Virus record (IMG/VR): IMGVR_UViG_3300047510_004033
Coordinates: 1-52,473 of that record
Direction: 5' to 3' (one strand)
Length of the DNA stretch: 52,473 bases
Source: a virus
The notes beneath the pieces were generated by a model. That model had not been told where the DNA came from, did not search any database, and was given only the letters and a program-made list of their open reading frames with translations. The translations under genes and the position numbers were made by a program. This document shows, piece after piece, positions 39,223-48,900 of this stretch (the stretch's first letter is position 1; each line of letters starts with the position of its first letter).

Positions 39223-41567
39223 TATTCGGTCTCCTCTATTTCAACAACTAGCGAGCCAGTTGTATTTGCCCCGGCAAAATCGGCGTCTGACAAGAATAAA
39301 TTGTTGCCAGTTGAGTTAAAAACACCAACTGAATTAACTATTGTGAATCCGCCAAACACATTTGCTGTACTTGTTTGATACGCCAGAAGTTGAGTGATGC
39401 CTGCGTACCTAACTTGTACCTTTGAAACATCCAAGACGTTTGCGCCAATAGGTTGATAGCGAGAAAAAGCTGGATATGTAATTTGTCGCAAGGCAAAACC
39501 ACCAATCGTGAATGATTGGCCTGAGGTTATCACAGTTCCACTAATGATTGCTTCATTTAACATCATGTCAATTGTGAATGTCTGAACGCCGCGAGGATCA
39601 GAATCTCTGATTGTTAGAGTTGATGTCCAAACTTTGCCGCTACCCGTAAAACTAGACAATATTCCAGCAGAAACTGTAACAAGCGGCGCTGACGCCAGAT
39701 TCTCAGAAGCAGTTAATGTGACAGTGTAAGAAATTCCGCTGGCCGAGCTGCGTAACCGGGTCGGAGAACCCAAAATCGAAATTGCAGCTGTTGGCGCAGT
39801 ATTCGCAATCTTAACTAGCGCGTTTGCGATTGATTGTGTGCCGTTGCTTATCTTGTTTGCAGTAATTGTGTAATTATTTCCAGAATCAACATACGTTCCA
39901 CCAACACAAGTTACATTTTTTGTTACAGCATATGACGTGGGACCGGCAACGCTTATTTCTGTTCCAGCAGTGTAAGAAACTGTTGCAAAGTCAAAAATTT
40001 CAGCAGTTACTGTGGCAGTTGTGTCAACTTTTAAAGCACCAGTTCCAACTGGATACGCCACGGTGATTGGCCCAAATGTTGGTGCTAACTGATCAAGGAG
40101 TACAGCATTTGAAGATTCAAAAAATGAGCTAGTTGAACCGAATGAAGACGTCGCAAAGGCGCGAACTTTAAGCGAGCCAGTGCCAGAACCAACAACGAAT
40201 GTTCCAGTGAAAGATCTTAACCCAGAACCACCCGATTCAGTTGCGCCAAGAGTCACAGAAGAAGAATTGCCTGCAGCACCATAATTTGTCAAGAGCGTAA
40301 CACCTGCAGCAGCATTTTGAACAGCGCCAGTGACGCTAAGAACGTCTCCAGCCTTAACGGCTGTTTGCAGACCAGGATAACTGCCAATTGAGAGTGAAGA
40401 GATTGTTGGCACTGGTGGAGCAGCAAGAACATCAACATATGTAATTGCTCCAGTTGACGCTGTCAATCTAACATTCGCCGGCGTGACAACTGCTATAGAT
40501 GCAGTGCCCAGGAAAAAGCGTTTATCAGTGGGATGTTCAGTTAAAGTTGCCATAACTGGAATTGAGCCAACCTGACCTACTTCAACGGTTGGTGAATAAA
40601 ATGCTGAACCACCCTCGGCCACAAAGCTTACTGTTACCACTGACACATCTGAGGTTGCAGTCGTCAACACTGCATTTGCTGGAATTGTGCCTACTGCATA
40701 TTGTTTCTGAGAAACTAAACCAGTCGCGGTCGGTGAAACGTTTGTCACAAATAAACCGGCGCCTGACTGACTAATCGTGGCAAGCTTTAAATCAAGCGCA
40801 TCAATAACCGATTGAACATCTGTTGCCGCAGGCGCAAAAGACGGTGTTGGCATCACACTGACTTCTTTTGCACCGTGCTTGGTACTTGTGCTGGCTAAAA
40901 GGTGAGTTGTCAGAGTTGCGGCAAGAGAAGTTACTTGTGTTTGCAATGAGGAAACATCAACACCATCCACGGTGCCATTTATGTCAATATTTCCATTTAC
41001 GTAAATATGACCTGTTGCAAGGTCAGTGATAAGTGTAGTACCATCACTTGTTATTTTGAATACTTCAGGACTTGAATATCCAGGCCTAATTGAGACTAAA
41101 TCAACAGTACCAGTGGTAAAATCTGGTCTAATAATCAAGGCGCTTTGAGATGGTAGCGCTGGACTTATTAACCAATGATCTGCGTCTTGAACAGTTGATG
41201 TGATAATTGTAGAAGTTCCAAAAACTTCAAGATCGCCAGTGATGGTAACTCGGCCAGTTTCTGAATCTATCTTAAAATATAAGTTTGACTCGTCATTGTC
41301 GTAAATGACAAAATCTTTGCCAGTACTTAATTTGATGGATGCGTTATTATTAGAATCTAAACTTAAATCATACGCAGATTGCAGCGTGATAGAAGTGCCA
41401 GTGCCGGCCGAGGAAGAACCATCGTCAAACAAAAGTCCCTTGCCATTTAAAGTAAACCCTAGGCCAGGTGGCGAAACAATTGAACCGATGTGTATTTGAC
41501 TATCTTCTGGCGCCGATTGTAGGCGACCGTCAGAATTTACAAAAATAGGCTTAACGATAATGGGCAT
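39222..41567 (-). CDS. Large tail/fibre protein with Ig-like repeats
   Basis: A 781-residue protein. The start, MPIIVKPIFVNSDGRLQSAP, then GFTLNGKGLLFDDG and VTITGDLEVFGTSTIITSTV, resembles attachment regions of phage tail fibres that carry a TGDLxVxGT repeat. A short helical stretch (about 215-265) is followed by four or five Ig-like beta domains with recurring strands such as SVTGAVQNAAAGVTLL and SFTGTFVVGSGTGSLKVRA. The last 80 residues (RQITYPAFSRYQPIG) are a distinct tail. A role as a fibre or baseplate protrusion is inferred. The start has only a weak AGAAA ribosome site. Confidence 0.65.
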   Translation of the reverse strand: MPIIVKPIFVNSDGRLQSAPEDSQIHIGSIVSPPGLGFTLNGKGLLFDDGSSSAGTGTSITLQSAYDLSLDSNNNASIKLSTGKDFVIYDNDESNLYFKIDSETGRVTITGDLEVFGTSTIITSTVQDADHWLISPALPSQSALIIRPDFTTGTVDLVSIRPGYSSPEVFKITSDGTTLITDLATGHIYVNGNIDINGTVDGVDVSSLQTQVTSLAATLTTHLLASTSTKHGAKEVSVMPTPSFAPAATDVQSVIDALDLKLATISQSGAGLFVTNVSPTATGLVSQKQYAVGTIPANAVLTTATSDVSVVTVSFVAEGGSAFYSPTVEVGQVGSIPVMATLTEHPTDKRFFLGTASIAVVTPANVRLTASTGAITYVDVLAAPPVPTISSLSIGSYPGLQTAVKAGDVLSVTGAVQNAAAGVTLLTNYGAAGNSSSVTLGATESGGSGLRSFTGTFVVGSGTGSLKVRAFATSSFGSTSSFFESSNAVLLDQLAPTFGPITVAYPVGTGALKVDTTATVTAEIFDFATVSYTAGTEISVAGPTSYAVTKNVTCVGGTYVDSGNNYTITANKISNGTQSIANALVKIANTAPTAAISILGSPTRLRSSASGISYTVTLTASENLASAPLVTVSAGILSSFTGSGKVWTSTLTIRDSDPRGVQTFTIDMMLNEAIISGTVITSGQSFTIGGFALRQITYPAFSRYQPIGANVLDVSKVQVRYAGITQLLAYQTSTANVFGGFTIVNSVGVFNSTGNNLFLSDADFAGANTTGSLVVEIEETE

Positions 41568-41619
41568 TTTCTACAATATCTCTTATGAAGTATTTTATTA
41601 AAACTATATTATAAGACTC

Positions 41620-41644
41620 TTGCTTAAGCTAAGTGCCTAAGCAA
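41620..41644 (-). other. Imperfect hairpin after the gene at 41658
   Basis: TTGCTTAAGC pairs with GCCTAAGCAA (one mismatch) across an internal loop. It lies 14 bases after the stop of the minus-strand gene, but there is no clear T-run, so termination is uncertain. Confidence 0.35.
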
Positions 41645-41657
41645 AAATCAATGTATC

Positions 41658-42617
41658 TTAAAGAATCACAGGAACCATTATATTTATATAAACTGAATCA
41701 GAATCACGAACGAGTCCTACTTGTTGTGTAATTCCAACTGGTGGAGGCGTCAAAGTTAATTGTCCAGAAGGACCACAAAATAAAGGTTTTCCGATTGCGT
41801 TAGCCGGCCAAGACCAAAATTCATTTTTTAAGCTACCATTTGTAATTACTAAACCAACTTCACTTTCATACAAGTCCTCAATAATAATTCCGCCAACTTC
41901 TCTATTAACGTTGAGGTGTGACGCTAAGGAAATCTTATCCGGGGCAGTAAATGAAATCAATGAATATCGCGGCATATTTTCAGTTGCCATCGCATATATT
42001 AAGACTGAATCAAATTTAACATTAGTAGAGGACCCCCTACCAACAATCAATTCGCTTTCAGTTGTGACAAAGGTACCATCTGCCTGACGTAACGGCTTAT
42101 TGTTATTGCCAAAAATTATATGACCTGCTGTGCAGGGAGTATTATCAAGACCAACTTGAGAACCCAGTGTGTAGTGAACTAAAATCGCACTCGAGTTATA
42201 TTGAACTGCAAAAGCGCGCAATTTCATTAACCACTTTGCGCCGTTCCAAACTTTCATAACCCGGTCTGTTAAGTCAAACCAGTGCTGGTCAACTGCTGGG
42301 CTCAACGGTGGTTCTGCGCCATGCAGCGGAGGCAATATTGTAAATCCACGCGTTAGAGCACCAGTTGCCCAGTCAATGTCCCAATAAAGCCACTGTGTTT
42401 GACCAGTTGCAACAAGCGGACCCCAAGCCTTCGTTAATGATTTTGATTCTTCTACCAAATAATTTGCGTTGCCATGGGCAATTGTGAAGATAGTTGGATC
42501 TGGAGAAACATTCAGATCAATATAATCTCCAGCTACTGAGGTCTTTTGTAAGAACGTTGGCGTTGACGAGATGTCTGTTTGACGTCTAACTAAACCTTGT
42601 CTAAAATTAAGTTGCAT
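41658..42617 (-). CDS. Unknown tail structural protein
   Basis: A 319-residue protein. It starts QLNFRQGLVRRQTDISSTPTF, followed by a Trp-rich region with WLYWDIDWATGALTRGFT, a VDQHWFDLTDRVMKVWNGAKW segment, and many short beta strands to the end (DSVYINIMVPVIL). The YWDID...WFD...W-G-W pattern occurs in phage proteins that sit beside baseplate and fibre genes, but no function is established here. The ribosome site is GGAAT, and the gene is 21 bases from its upstream neighbour. It is not a paralogue of the neighbouring genes. Confidence 0.55.
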   Translation of the reverse strand: MQLNFRQGLVRRQTDISSTPTFLQKTSVAGDYIDLNVSPDPTIFTIAHGNANYLVEESKSLTKAWGPLVATGQTQWLYWDIDWATGALTRGFTILPPLHGAEPPLSPAVDQHWFDLTDRVMKVWNGAKWLMKLRAFAVQYNSSAILVHYTLGSQVGLDNTPCTAGHIIFGNNNKPLRQADGTFVTTESELIVGRGSSTNVKFDSVLIYAMATENMPRYSLISFTAPDKISLASHLNVNREVGGIIIEDLYESEVGLVITNGSLKNEFWSWPANAIGKPLFCGPSGQLTLTPPPVGITQQVGLVRDSDSVYINIMVPVIL

Positions 42618-42638
42618 TTATCAAATTCCTAAACAAGA

Positions 42639-43199
42639 TTAACTTACGCTAATTGTCAACGTGTACGTAATAACTAAAGTTCTATTTGCTGTTTTTTCAA
42701 TCGGAGAAAAGATCAAATGCGAAAGCAATAAATTGTCTTGTGTCATAAGTCCAAGCTCGTCAAAAACAAATTGGTCGTTAATATTGTCTGAACCATCGCC
42801 AGAATCTGAAGGATCTTGACCAACTGGTTCATTTGAACTTAAAAGAACGACTGTAGTTACTTTTGAGATAATAGAAGGCAGTGGATTAGACGTGGCAACT
42901 GCAGAGTTATCAGTTGCAGATAATAATTCAGAATACGTTTGATTATAGATTGTATTATCAGTTGGCGCAGTTCTAGTTGCTAAGTAAATGATATCCCCAC
43001 CGGAAGTTATTGTTGTTCCGCCATTTCCAAGAACTAACTTATATACACTAGCGTTACTAGCACCAGCTAGTCCTCTAGCAATTGCGATGCCCATATTTCT
43101 TGGGTGAATTGCATTATTCTTGTCAAGAATAACCTCACCAGAATTTTTATCTACAATTCTAACATGGCCAACTACTTTAGATTTAAAATCATCTAACAT
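42639..43199 (-). CDS. Putative baseplate/fibre-attachment protein
   Basis: A 186-residue protein beginning MLDDFKSKVVGHVRIVDKNSG and continuing with VILDKNNAIHPRNMGIAIARGL, a layout loosely like that of the proteins at 36551 and 37473 (an initial strand, a D-x-G turn, then an N-I/M segment and a long variable domain). The middle has an acidic loop DPSDSGDGSDNIND and the end is a beta strand (RTLVITYTLTISVS). The ribosome site GGAGAA is clear, and an exact late promoter box lies 29 bases upstream. Confidence 0.6.
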   Translation of the reverse strand: MLDDFKSKVVGHVRIVDKNSGEVILDKNNAIHPRNMGIAIARGLAGASNASVYKLVLGNGGTTITSGGDIIYLATRTAPTDNTIYNQTYSELLSATDNSAVATSNPLPSIISKVTTVVLLSSNEPVGQDPSDSGDGSDNINDQFVFDELGLMTQDNLLLSHLIFSPIEKTANRTLVITYTLTISVS

Positions 43200-43227
43200 G
43201 TATTTCTCCAGAGATTCATTTTACAGA

Positions 43228-43235
43228 TATTTATA
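43228..43235 (-). promoter_or_regulatory. Late promoter, exact TATAAATA (minus strand)
   Basis: TATTTATA on the plus strand, 29 bases before the start at 43199 and just after the stop of the gene at 43264. It probably drives the run from 43199 towards 35950. Confidence 0.75.
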
Positions 43236-43263
43236 GTTTTTATCAGAATCCAAAAATGTGCAA

Positions 43264-45948
43264 TTACACGACAAGCACCAAAATGCACTCTGAAATCAAG
43301 TCAGGAAAATTCGCGGTAAATGATTTCCAAATCGATGAACTAAATTTATTTGAGATATCTAATTCATGCGGCGCGTCATCAGAAAAATTGCGTAGCAAGT
43401 AAAGTTTTGGTTTAGTAGTCAAATCTGCGCCGTAATAACTTATATTTGCCTTGCTTAATAAAACATTATTAAGACCTATCATGCTAGGATTAATAACTGC
43501 GTAACAACCAGTTTTATTTCTAAAAAACATATTTCTTGCCAATTCATCCTCTGCAACATCACCAATCATAAAACATGGCGGCAACGTGATTATAGTTTCG
43601 CCAAGAATATTTAAGGCTGGATCAAATGGTGTTGAATCAAAAAGACTAGAGTCAAACCCAGTTGTAACATAGTTCAAGTCATACATCACACCAGCTTCGC
43701 CTATTTGGGCAGTGCTAATGTCAGTCGAGGTGTCTAAGGGCAAATCTGGATCTGGTAAAAGAATTTCTAGGTGGCGATCATATCCGGAAATCGCCAAGGA
43801 GCGGTCAGTGTAAATTCTTTTGCCTATTACATCAGTATTTCCGAATGCGTCTGTGAGTGGTCTGTTAAGAACAACAGCGGTGTTAGTGCCGTTGAAAACA
43901 ACATTTGTTACACCGTAAAGACCAGACCTTGGAATATCAGAGATAATTACCACGGAGTTTGTTAATGACGAAAACGCGACTGTTTGATCTCCTGAAACTA
44001 GAACTGCGTGGGCCGGAGAGTAAGTAGAAGTTGTAATCCCTATAATCTCAAAGCCGTCATTTTGCAAAACGTCTGGTGGGTAGATTATTGAAAATGGTGG
44101 CGTTTGATCATCATAGCCTAAAGAATCATAACCTAAATTTCGGGTGGCAAGCAGTAAATCCTCAAATGATAATCTATTCGCCTTCGGGAAATCTAATCTA
44201 AATATCAGCTGATCAACAATCTTTACTGCGAGACGATCAACATAATTGCCTTGCTGTTCAAATTCCATCGTGAATGGTTTATTGAGCGGCAAAAATGTGT
44301 TGACGAAGTTATTTGTTAAGGAGAGCACACTACTCGCGAGAGTTAATGTGCCTACAGTGTTTTGTCCATCTATTGGATTTAATAATTTTATTGTTGTTTG
44401 TGTTTCTTCCCCTGGCGCCTTTGCGCTCTCAAACATTATCGGAACAACTGAAGACGCAGTGAAAGTAGTTGCAGTTGAAGGAAGAGCAGTTTTGAAATAC
44501 AGCTTGTCATTCAAATATTGTTTAATGACAACTTCAGAAGACGTTGAATGCAAAACCGATGAAATTCCCGAAACGACGACAACAGATGCTGTATTACTCG
44601 TTATTTGATATTGTGCTTCACCAAAAATAAAAACATTTTGTCCAAAACGATGTTTAAATTCCCATTTTGACGAAACTGAGAATCTAATTTCATCTCCACG
44701 ACTTGGACTACCAGTAACCATAAAATTAACATGTGCGTCATCATATGCTTGACCAATAATGGCGCCAGGCAGGTGACCACGAACTGAGCTGTAAACGTCA
44801 CATGTTGTGGAATCTATTGCGCGAATAATAAAATTTTCGTCTTCAGCATAAAATTTTGGTGGAGACAAAAATGTAAGGTCAAAGGCGCCAACGGAAAATA
44901 TTGTGCCAGTCTGGCCGTTGGACCCAATATACATTGGCTCGGGAATTGTAAATGAAATCGGAGTTGTTGGTTCGTACGTGGTGTCATATGGAATTCCAAC
45001 TGCAGCTGGAGTCAACATGCCAGCTTCTGAACCATAAACTAAGTAGTTTGGCTGAATGCCTAAAACCGAAAATGAAAAAACATCTCCAGGTGAAAATGCA
45101 TATTTAGTAGTCGGAATTGTGAATTTAAATCCGTCATCATATAATTGTCCAACAACTGCGTTACTTTGAGTTCCAGACATGGAACCAACAACTGAGAAGG
45201 TAGTCGTTGAAATTGCAGTTATGGTCCAAGTTTGGGTGGTTGCGCCAACTAGACTATAAGGATCAACGTTTATAATTGGCTGATAATCAATTGAAGTGGC
45301 AGTACTTTCACCAAGTCCAACTCCGTTGAACAAAATTTTGTTTGTTACAATTGGGTCTATTTTTATTAATGACCAGGTCTGACTGGTGGCAGTTGGCGAA
45401 ATTTCAATGGTGCGGGGGTCTGACAATTTCCAATCTTGCTCAGGTGACAAAGTTTCGCGCCACTGTGGATTACCGCTATTTGAATCCACGTCGAGTGAAA
45501 TTACACCCAAGCTTCTGAACGCTGAGAAGCCTAATTGACACAATTTCTGATTAACACTTACGGATAATATGCCATCGCTGTTTGGTGCTAAGTACGAGCT
45601 ATGGCTAGCCGACAATCCAACGATATCAGACGCAGAATAATCAGTTGCGCTCGTGACAGTGTAAACTCTGGTGCCAACGCCGTATTCAGCGCGACCACGT
45701 GATAATTGCGCAGTTAATGAATATATTGTCTTGGCTGTACCGTTGCCAAAAATATTTTGAGAATAAACACTGTTAAGTCTAATTGCGCTTCTGAAGATAT
45801 CTTCAGTTATCTTAACGCTCATCGAGTCAGAAAAATATATATTTTCCTGTATCTCAGTTAATTTGCTGTGATACGGCTTAACGTCATTAACAAATTCGTT
45901 TAATGATGAGATGTATTTTATATTTTTTGTAATATTTCCAGACGCCAT
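43264..45948 (-). CDS. Large virion structural protein with TFTVxGS modules
   Basis: An 894-residue protein. The N-terminus (SLNEFVNDVKPYHSKLTEIQ) is a helical segment whose FVNxVxPYHxK pattern is typical of large phage virion proteins near the baseplate. At least two copies of a module recur: TWTITAISTTTFSVVGSMSG with GQLYDDGFKF and FSPGDVFSFSV (about residues 235-300), and a related AIDSTTCDVYSSVRG ... GQAYDDAHVNF ... GDEIRFSV (about 375-435). The C-terminal third is mixed alpha/beta and ends SECILVLVV. The gene follows the giant protein after four bases. Confidence 0.65.
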   Translation of the reverse strand: MASGNITKNIKYISSLNEFVNDVKPYHSKLTEIQENIYFSDSMSVKITEDIFRSAIRLNSVYSQNIFGNGTAKTIYSLTAQLSRGRAEYGVGTRVYTVTSATDYSASDIVGLSASHSSYLAPNSDGILSVSVNQKLCQLGFSAFRSLGVISLDVDSNSGNPQWRETLSPEQDWKLSDPRTIEISPTATSQTWSLIKIDPIVTNKILFNGVGLGESTATSIDYQPIINVDPYSLVGATTQTWTITAISTTTFSVVGSMSGTQSNAVVGQLYDDGFKFTIPTTKYAFSPGDVFSFSVLGIQPNYLVYGSEAGMLTPAAVGIPYDTTYEPTTPISFTIPEPMYIGSNGQTGTIFSVGAFDLTFLSPPKFYAEDENFIIRAIDSTTCDVYSSVRGHLPGAIIGQAYDDAHVNFMVTGSPSRGDEIRFSVSSKWEFKHRFGQNVFIFGEAQYQITSNTASVVVVSGISSVLHSTSSEVVIKQYLNDKLYFKTALPSTATTFTASSVVPIMFESAKAPGEETQTTIKLLNPIDGQNTVGTLTLASSVLSLTNNFVNTFLPLNKPFTMEFEQQGNYVDRLAVKIVDQLIFRLDFPKANRLSFEDLLLATRNLGYDSLGYDDQTPPFSIIYPPDVLQNDGFEIIGITTSTYSPAHAVLVSGDQTVAFSSLTNSVVIISDIPRSGLYGVTNVVFNGTNTAVVLNRPLTDAFGNTDVIGKRIYTDRSLAISGYDRHLEILLPDPDLPLDTSTDISTAQIGEAGVMYDLNYVTTGFDSSLFDSTPFDPALNILGETIITLPPCFMIGDVAEDELARNMFFRNKTGCYAVINPSMIGLNNVLLSKANISYYGADLTTKPKLYLLRNFSDDAPHELDISNKFSSSIWKSFTANFPDLISECILVLVV

Positions 45949-45952
45949 ATAC

Positions 45953-48900
45953 TTAGCCTTGAGTGAACGGTGTAATTTGTCTTACTGCGTAAATCATAAT
46001 TCTTGATGTTTTGAAAATATCAGCTAACTCAAAATTATTAACTAGCGCCTCATTTAATGCCGCAAAAAAGATTTCATTAACTTGTCTTGGCGAACCCATC
46101 TCCCAAATTTTTGACATCGTGTCTTGCGTAGATTCAGCAGTTGCAAACCAAGAATTATAATCTTCAAAATCAATAATACCATTTAGAGTATCTGGCAATT
46201 TACTGCCATCAGCTGCTGTTATAGTTAACTGTGTATTTAATATTGTGTACGTTATTACGTCAATCAATAAATTACGCGGTGCGAGGGTTTGTCCTTCTTT
46301 AAGCCCAAAGCGAGTAGAAGTTCCATGGCGCGCGTCGTATTGTTTTCTCTTGTCACTTGGAATTGGATTTCCAGCAAAATCCTCAGCTGCCAAAGAATGT
46401 GTTAATTTTAGCCATAAATCTTCTGGAATTCTTAAAGGATGTGATTTACGCAATAGGATCCACTCAGAGTGAGTATTTTTCAATTGCAATTGATTCGGGT
46501 CATCACGCAGTGTGAAATTCTTGGTGAATCTAAGTTTGTACATATTATTTTGAGTAACAATACTATTTAGACCGTAAACTGTAAAAGCTTGATAGCGAGC
46601 CGGTAAAATGCTGTTTGTTAAACCCAAATATGCTGGAGACTGGAATGACTGGAAAGTTGCATACAGACTTGGCCCAAATCTTAATTTATTTTTAAGTTGT
46701 TGGACAGAAGTTTTTTTGCCAGTACCCGCCGTGTTTTTGTTTTTAACCCAAAAATAGTATTTAGAAATATTTAAATTGCCCCCAGAATCCCGTGCTTGAA
46801 CTGAGACATATCTATAATCGCGTTTATATTGCGTTTGCACAGTAACATCATCTTGTGCTTCAGGATCAAATGCCAATTCTGCCGCGGTTGGCGAATAAGC
46901 TCGCTGAATAATCACGATCTCGTCGCCAATTGCAGTTGAAGGCAACTCAACTGTGTTCTCATTAATTGTAAAGTTTTTTCCAGAAATCAACGCGCCGTTT
47001 CGATAAATTGAAACACGTTTTGGTTCTAGCGTAAAATCAATTTGCGAACTAACAAAAGACGTACCAGTAGAGTATTGTTTGACAATTGTTTTATCTAATA
47101 ACTGCCATGCTCCCCAAGTTGAAGTGTATTTCTCAACTGCAGTTAAATCTTTTAACATTAATTTATTATTAGTATAATCCTGTATTAAACTAACTCTATC
47201 ACCAGTTATTGGTGTAATTTGTTGGTAGTCGCCGTAATATGGCACCCAACTGTTATTGGGTGATAGTAAATCAGAATCAAGTTGCGCTTGAGTTGGAACA
47301 GTCCAGGCTTTCCAACCGTATTCAATCATGTCATCATCATTACTTAGATGATTGTCAGGAATTGTAAGTTCAACAGTTGCCGAGATTGTTTCTCGCACAA
47401 AGATGTCATGAGTCAATTGCGCCAACGTGTTAAGAATTGTCGCGGCTGAGATTACTGACGTTAAACTATCAACAGCCGTGGTCAATTCTAATTTTATCCC
47501 AAGTGTTGAAAAATCATATGCTGCAACATAACCGGCTGGCTGTTGAATGTCAGTAATTGTTATAGTTTGACTTTCTCCTATATACGCAGCAGTAGCAGTA
47601 AGTTGATCCGCGCCAGTTGCTGTTAAAATAATTGGACCAATAAATGATATTATTGGGTTAATGCTTGATTTAGTGATTAAAATATTTGCCTCAAAAGTTG
47701 AGGTGTTAGAAATAATTCTGGCGTCAGTAAATCTATTCCAACTTGGGCCATAACTTTCTGAAGAGCCTATTATAGTGCCAAGACTTGTGCCTAACATAAC
47801 TTCACCGACTGGTTTTTCTTTAACTTCGTGAGCTACATTTTCATATAACTTAGTCCAAGCTGATAATTTCATTCCAGGCGTAATGTCATAATCTGAAAAA
47901 CGCCCGGTTGCTAAAATTATGTTTGACGGTCCTATCTCTGTTGATTGGAAATAAATGTCAGAACTAAAAGATGACGAAACAAATGGGTAAGAAGCTGGTA
48001 CCTGGTTATACGACCAAGCAATCGGCCTGCCGTACCATGTGCGATTCCGGAAATATGTTTCCGGGCGCGCGGCTTGGCCAGAAGCGCGAATTGCAGGATC
48101 TATTTCAGTGTTGCCTTCTTCTTTTAATGAAAGTGCGTCATATTCATTTGGTGGCACTGTGCTCTCAACCCACTCATAAACATCTACAGTTGACCAAGCA
48201 GCAGGCGCACCCCAACGTGCCAATCTTTCTTCTGTCGATGGAAAAATCAATTCATCATCATATGGCATATATGCCAAATTAGACGTGTCCCACCAAATTT
48301 TTCCGACTTGCGCAGGACCCCAAGATTTTAATGGGCTTAGATTTAAATTTCCCAACTCCAACGTTGAATATGTGTAGCGGGCTGGGTCGAAGGAGTCAGT
48401 GAAATCAATTTCAGCTAAAGCTGTTGGTTCATGAATGCCTGCTGCTGGGTTCCAAATTGGCACGTCGTCAACTAAAACTTTTGCTTGATAATTGAAAAGT
48501 TTCATTGGGTTAAATTTGGGGCTTGAATTAATAAAGCCAAAGAGAGATACCGCCGATGACGTAGTTATTGGTGCCAATAGCTTGACGCTTGAACCAGACA
48601 ATTTACTAACTTCAATTGAAAAATTAAATTTGTCACCCGCGGAAAATTCAGTTAAACCAGAACCAATTTTAAATGTTAAACCTGCAACATTAACGGTTTG
48701 ATTAATAGTAATGCTTGAACCAACTAAACTGCCGTTAACTGAAACTGTGAATTCAGTTGCTGAAGTTGCCAAGAATTCCCAGTCTTCTACTGAATTTATC
48801 GTTTTGAGCTTAATCGGTTCAACAATTAAAGATCCAGAACTCGTGTTAGCCAGCGTTTGAGTAATATTTGGTAGTATAAAAAGTTGTGGAGTTTTAAGAT

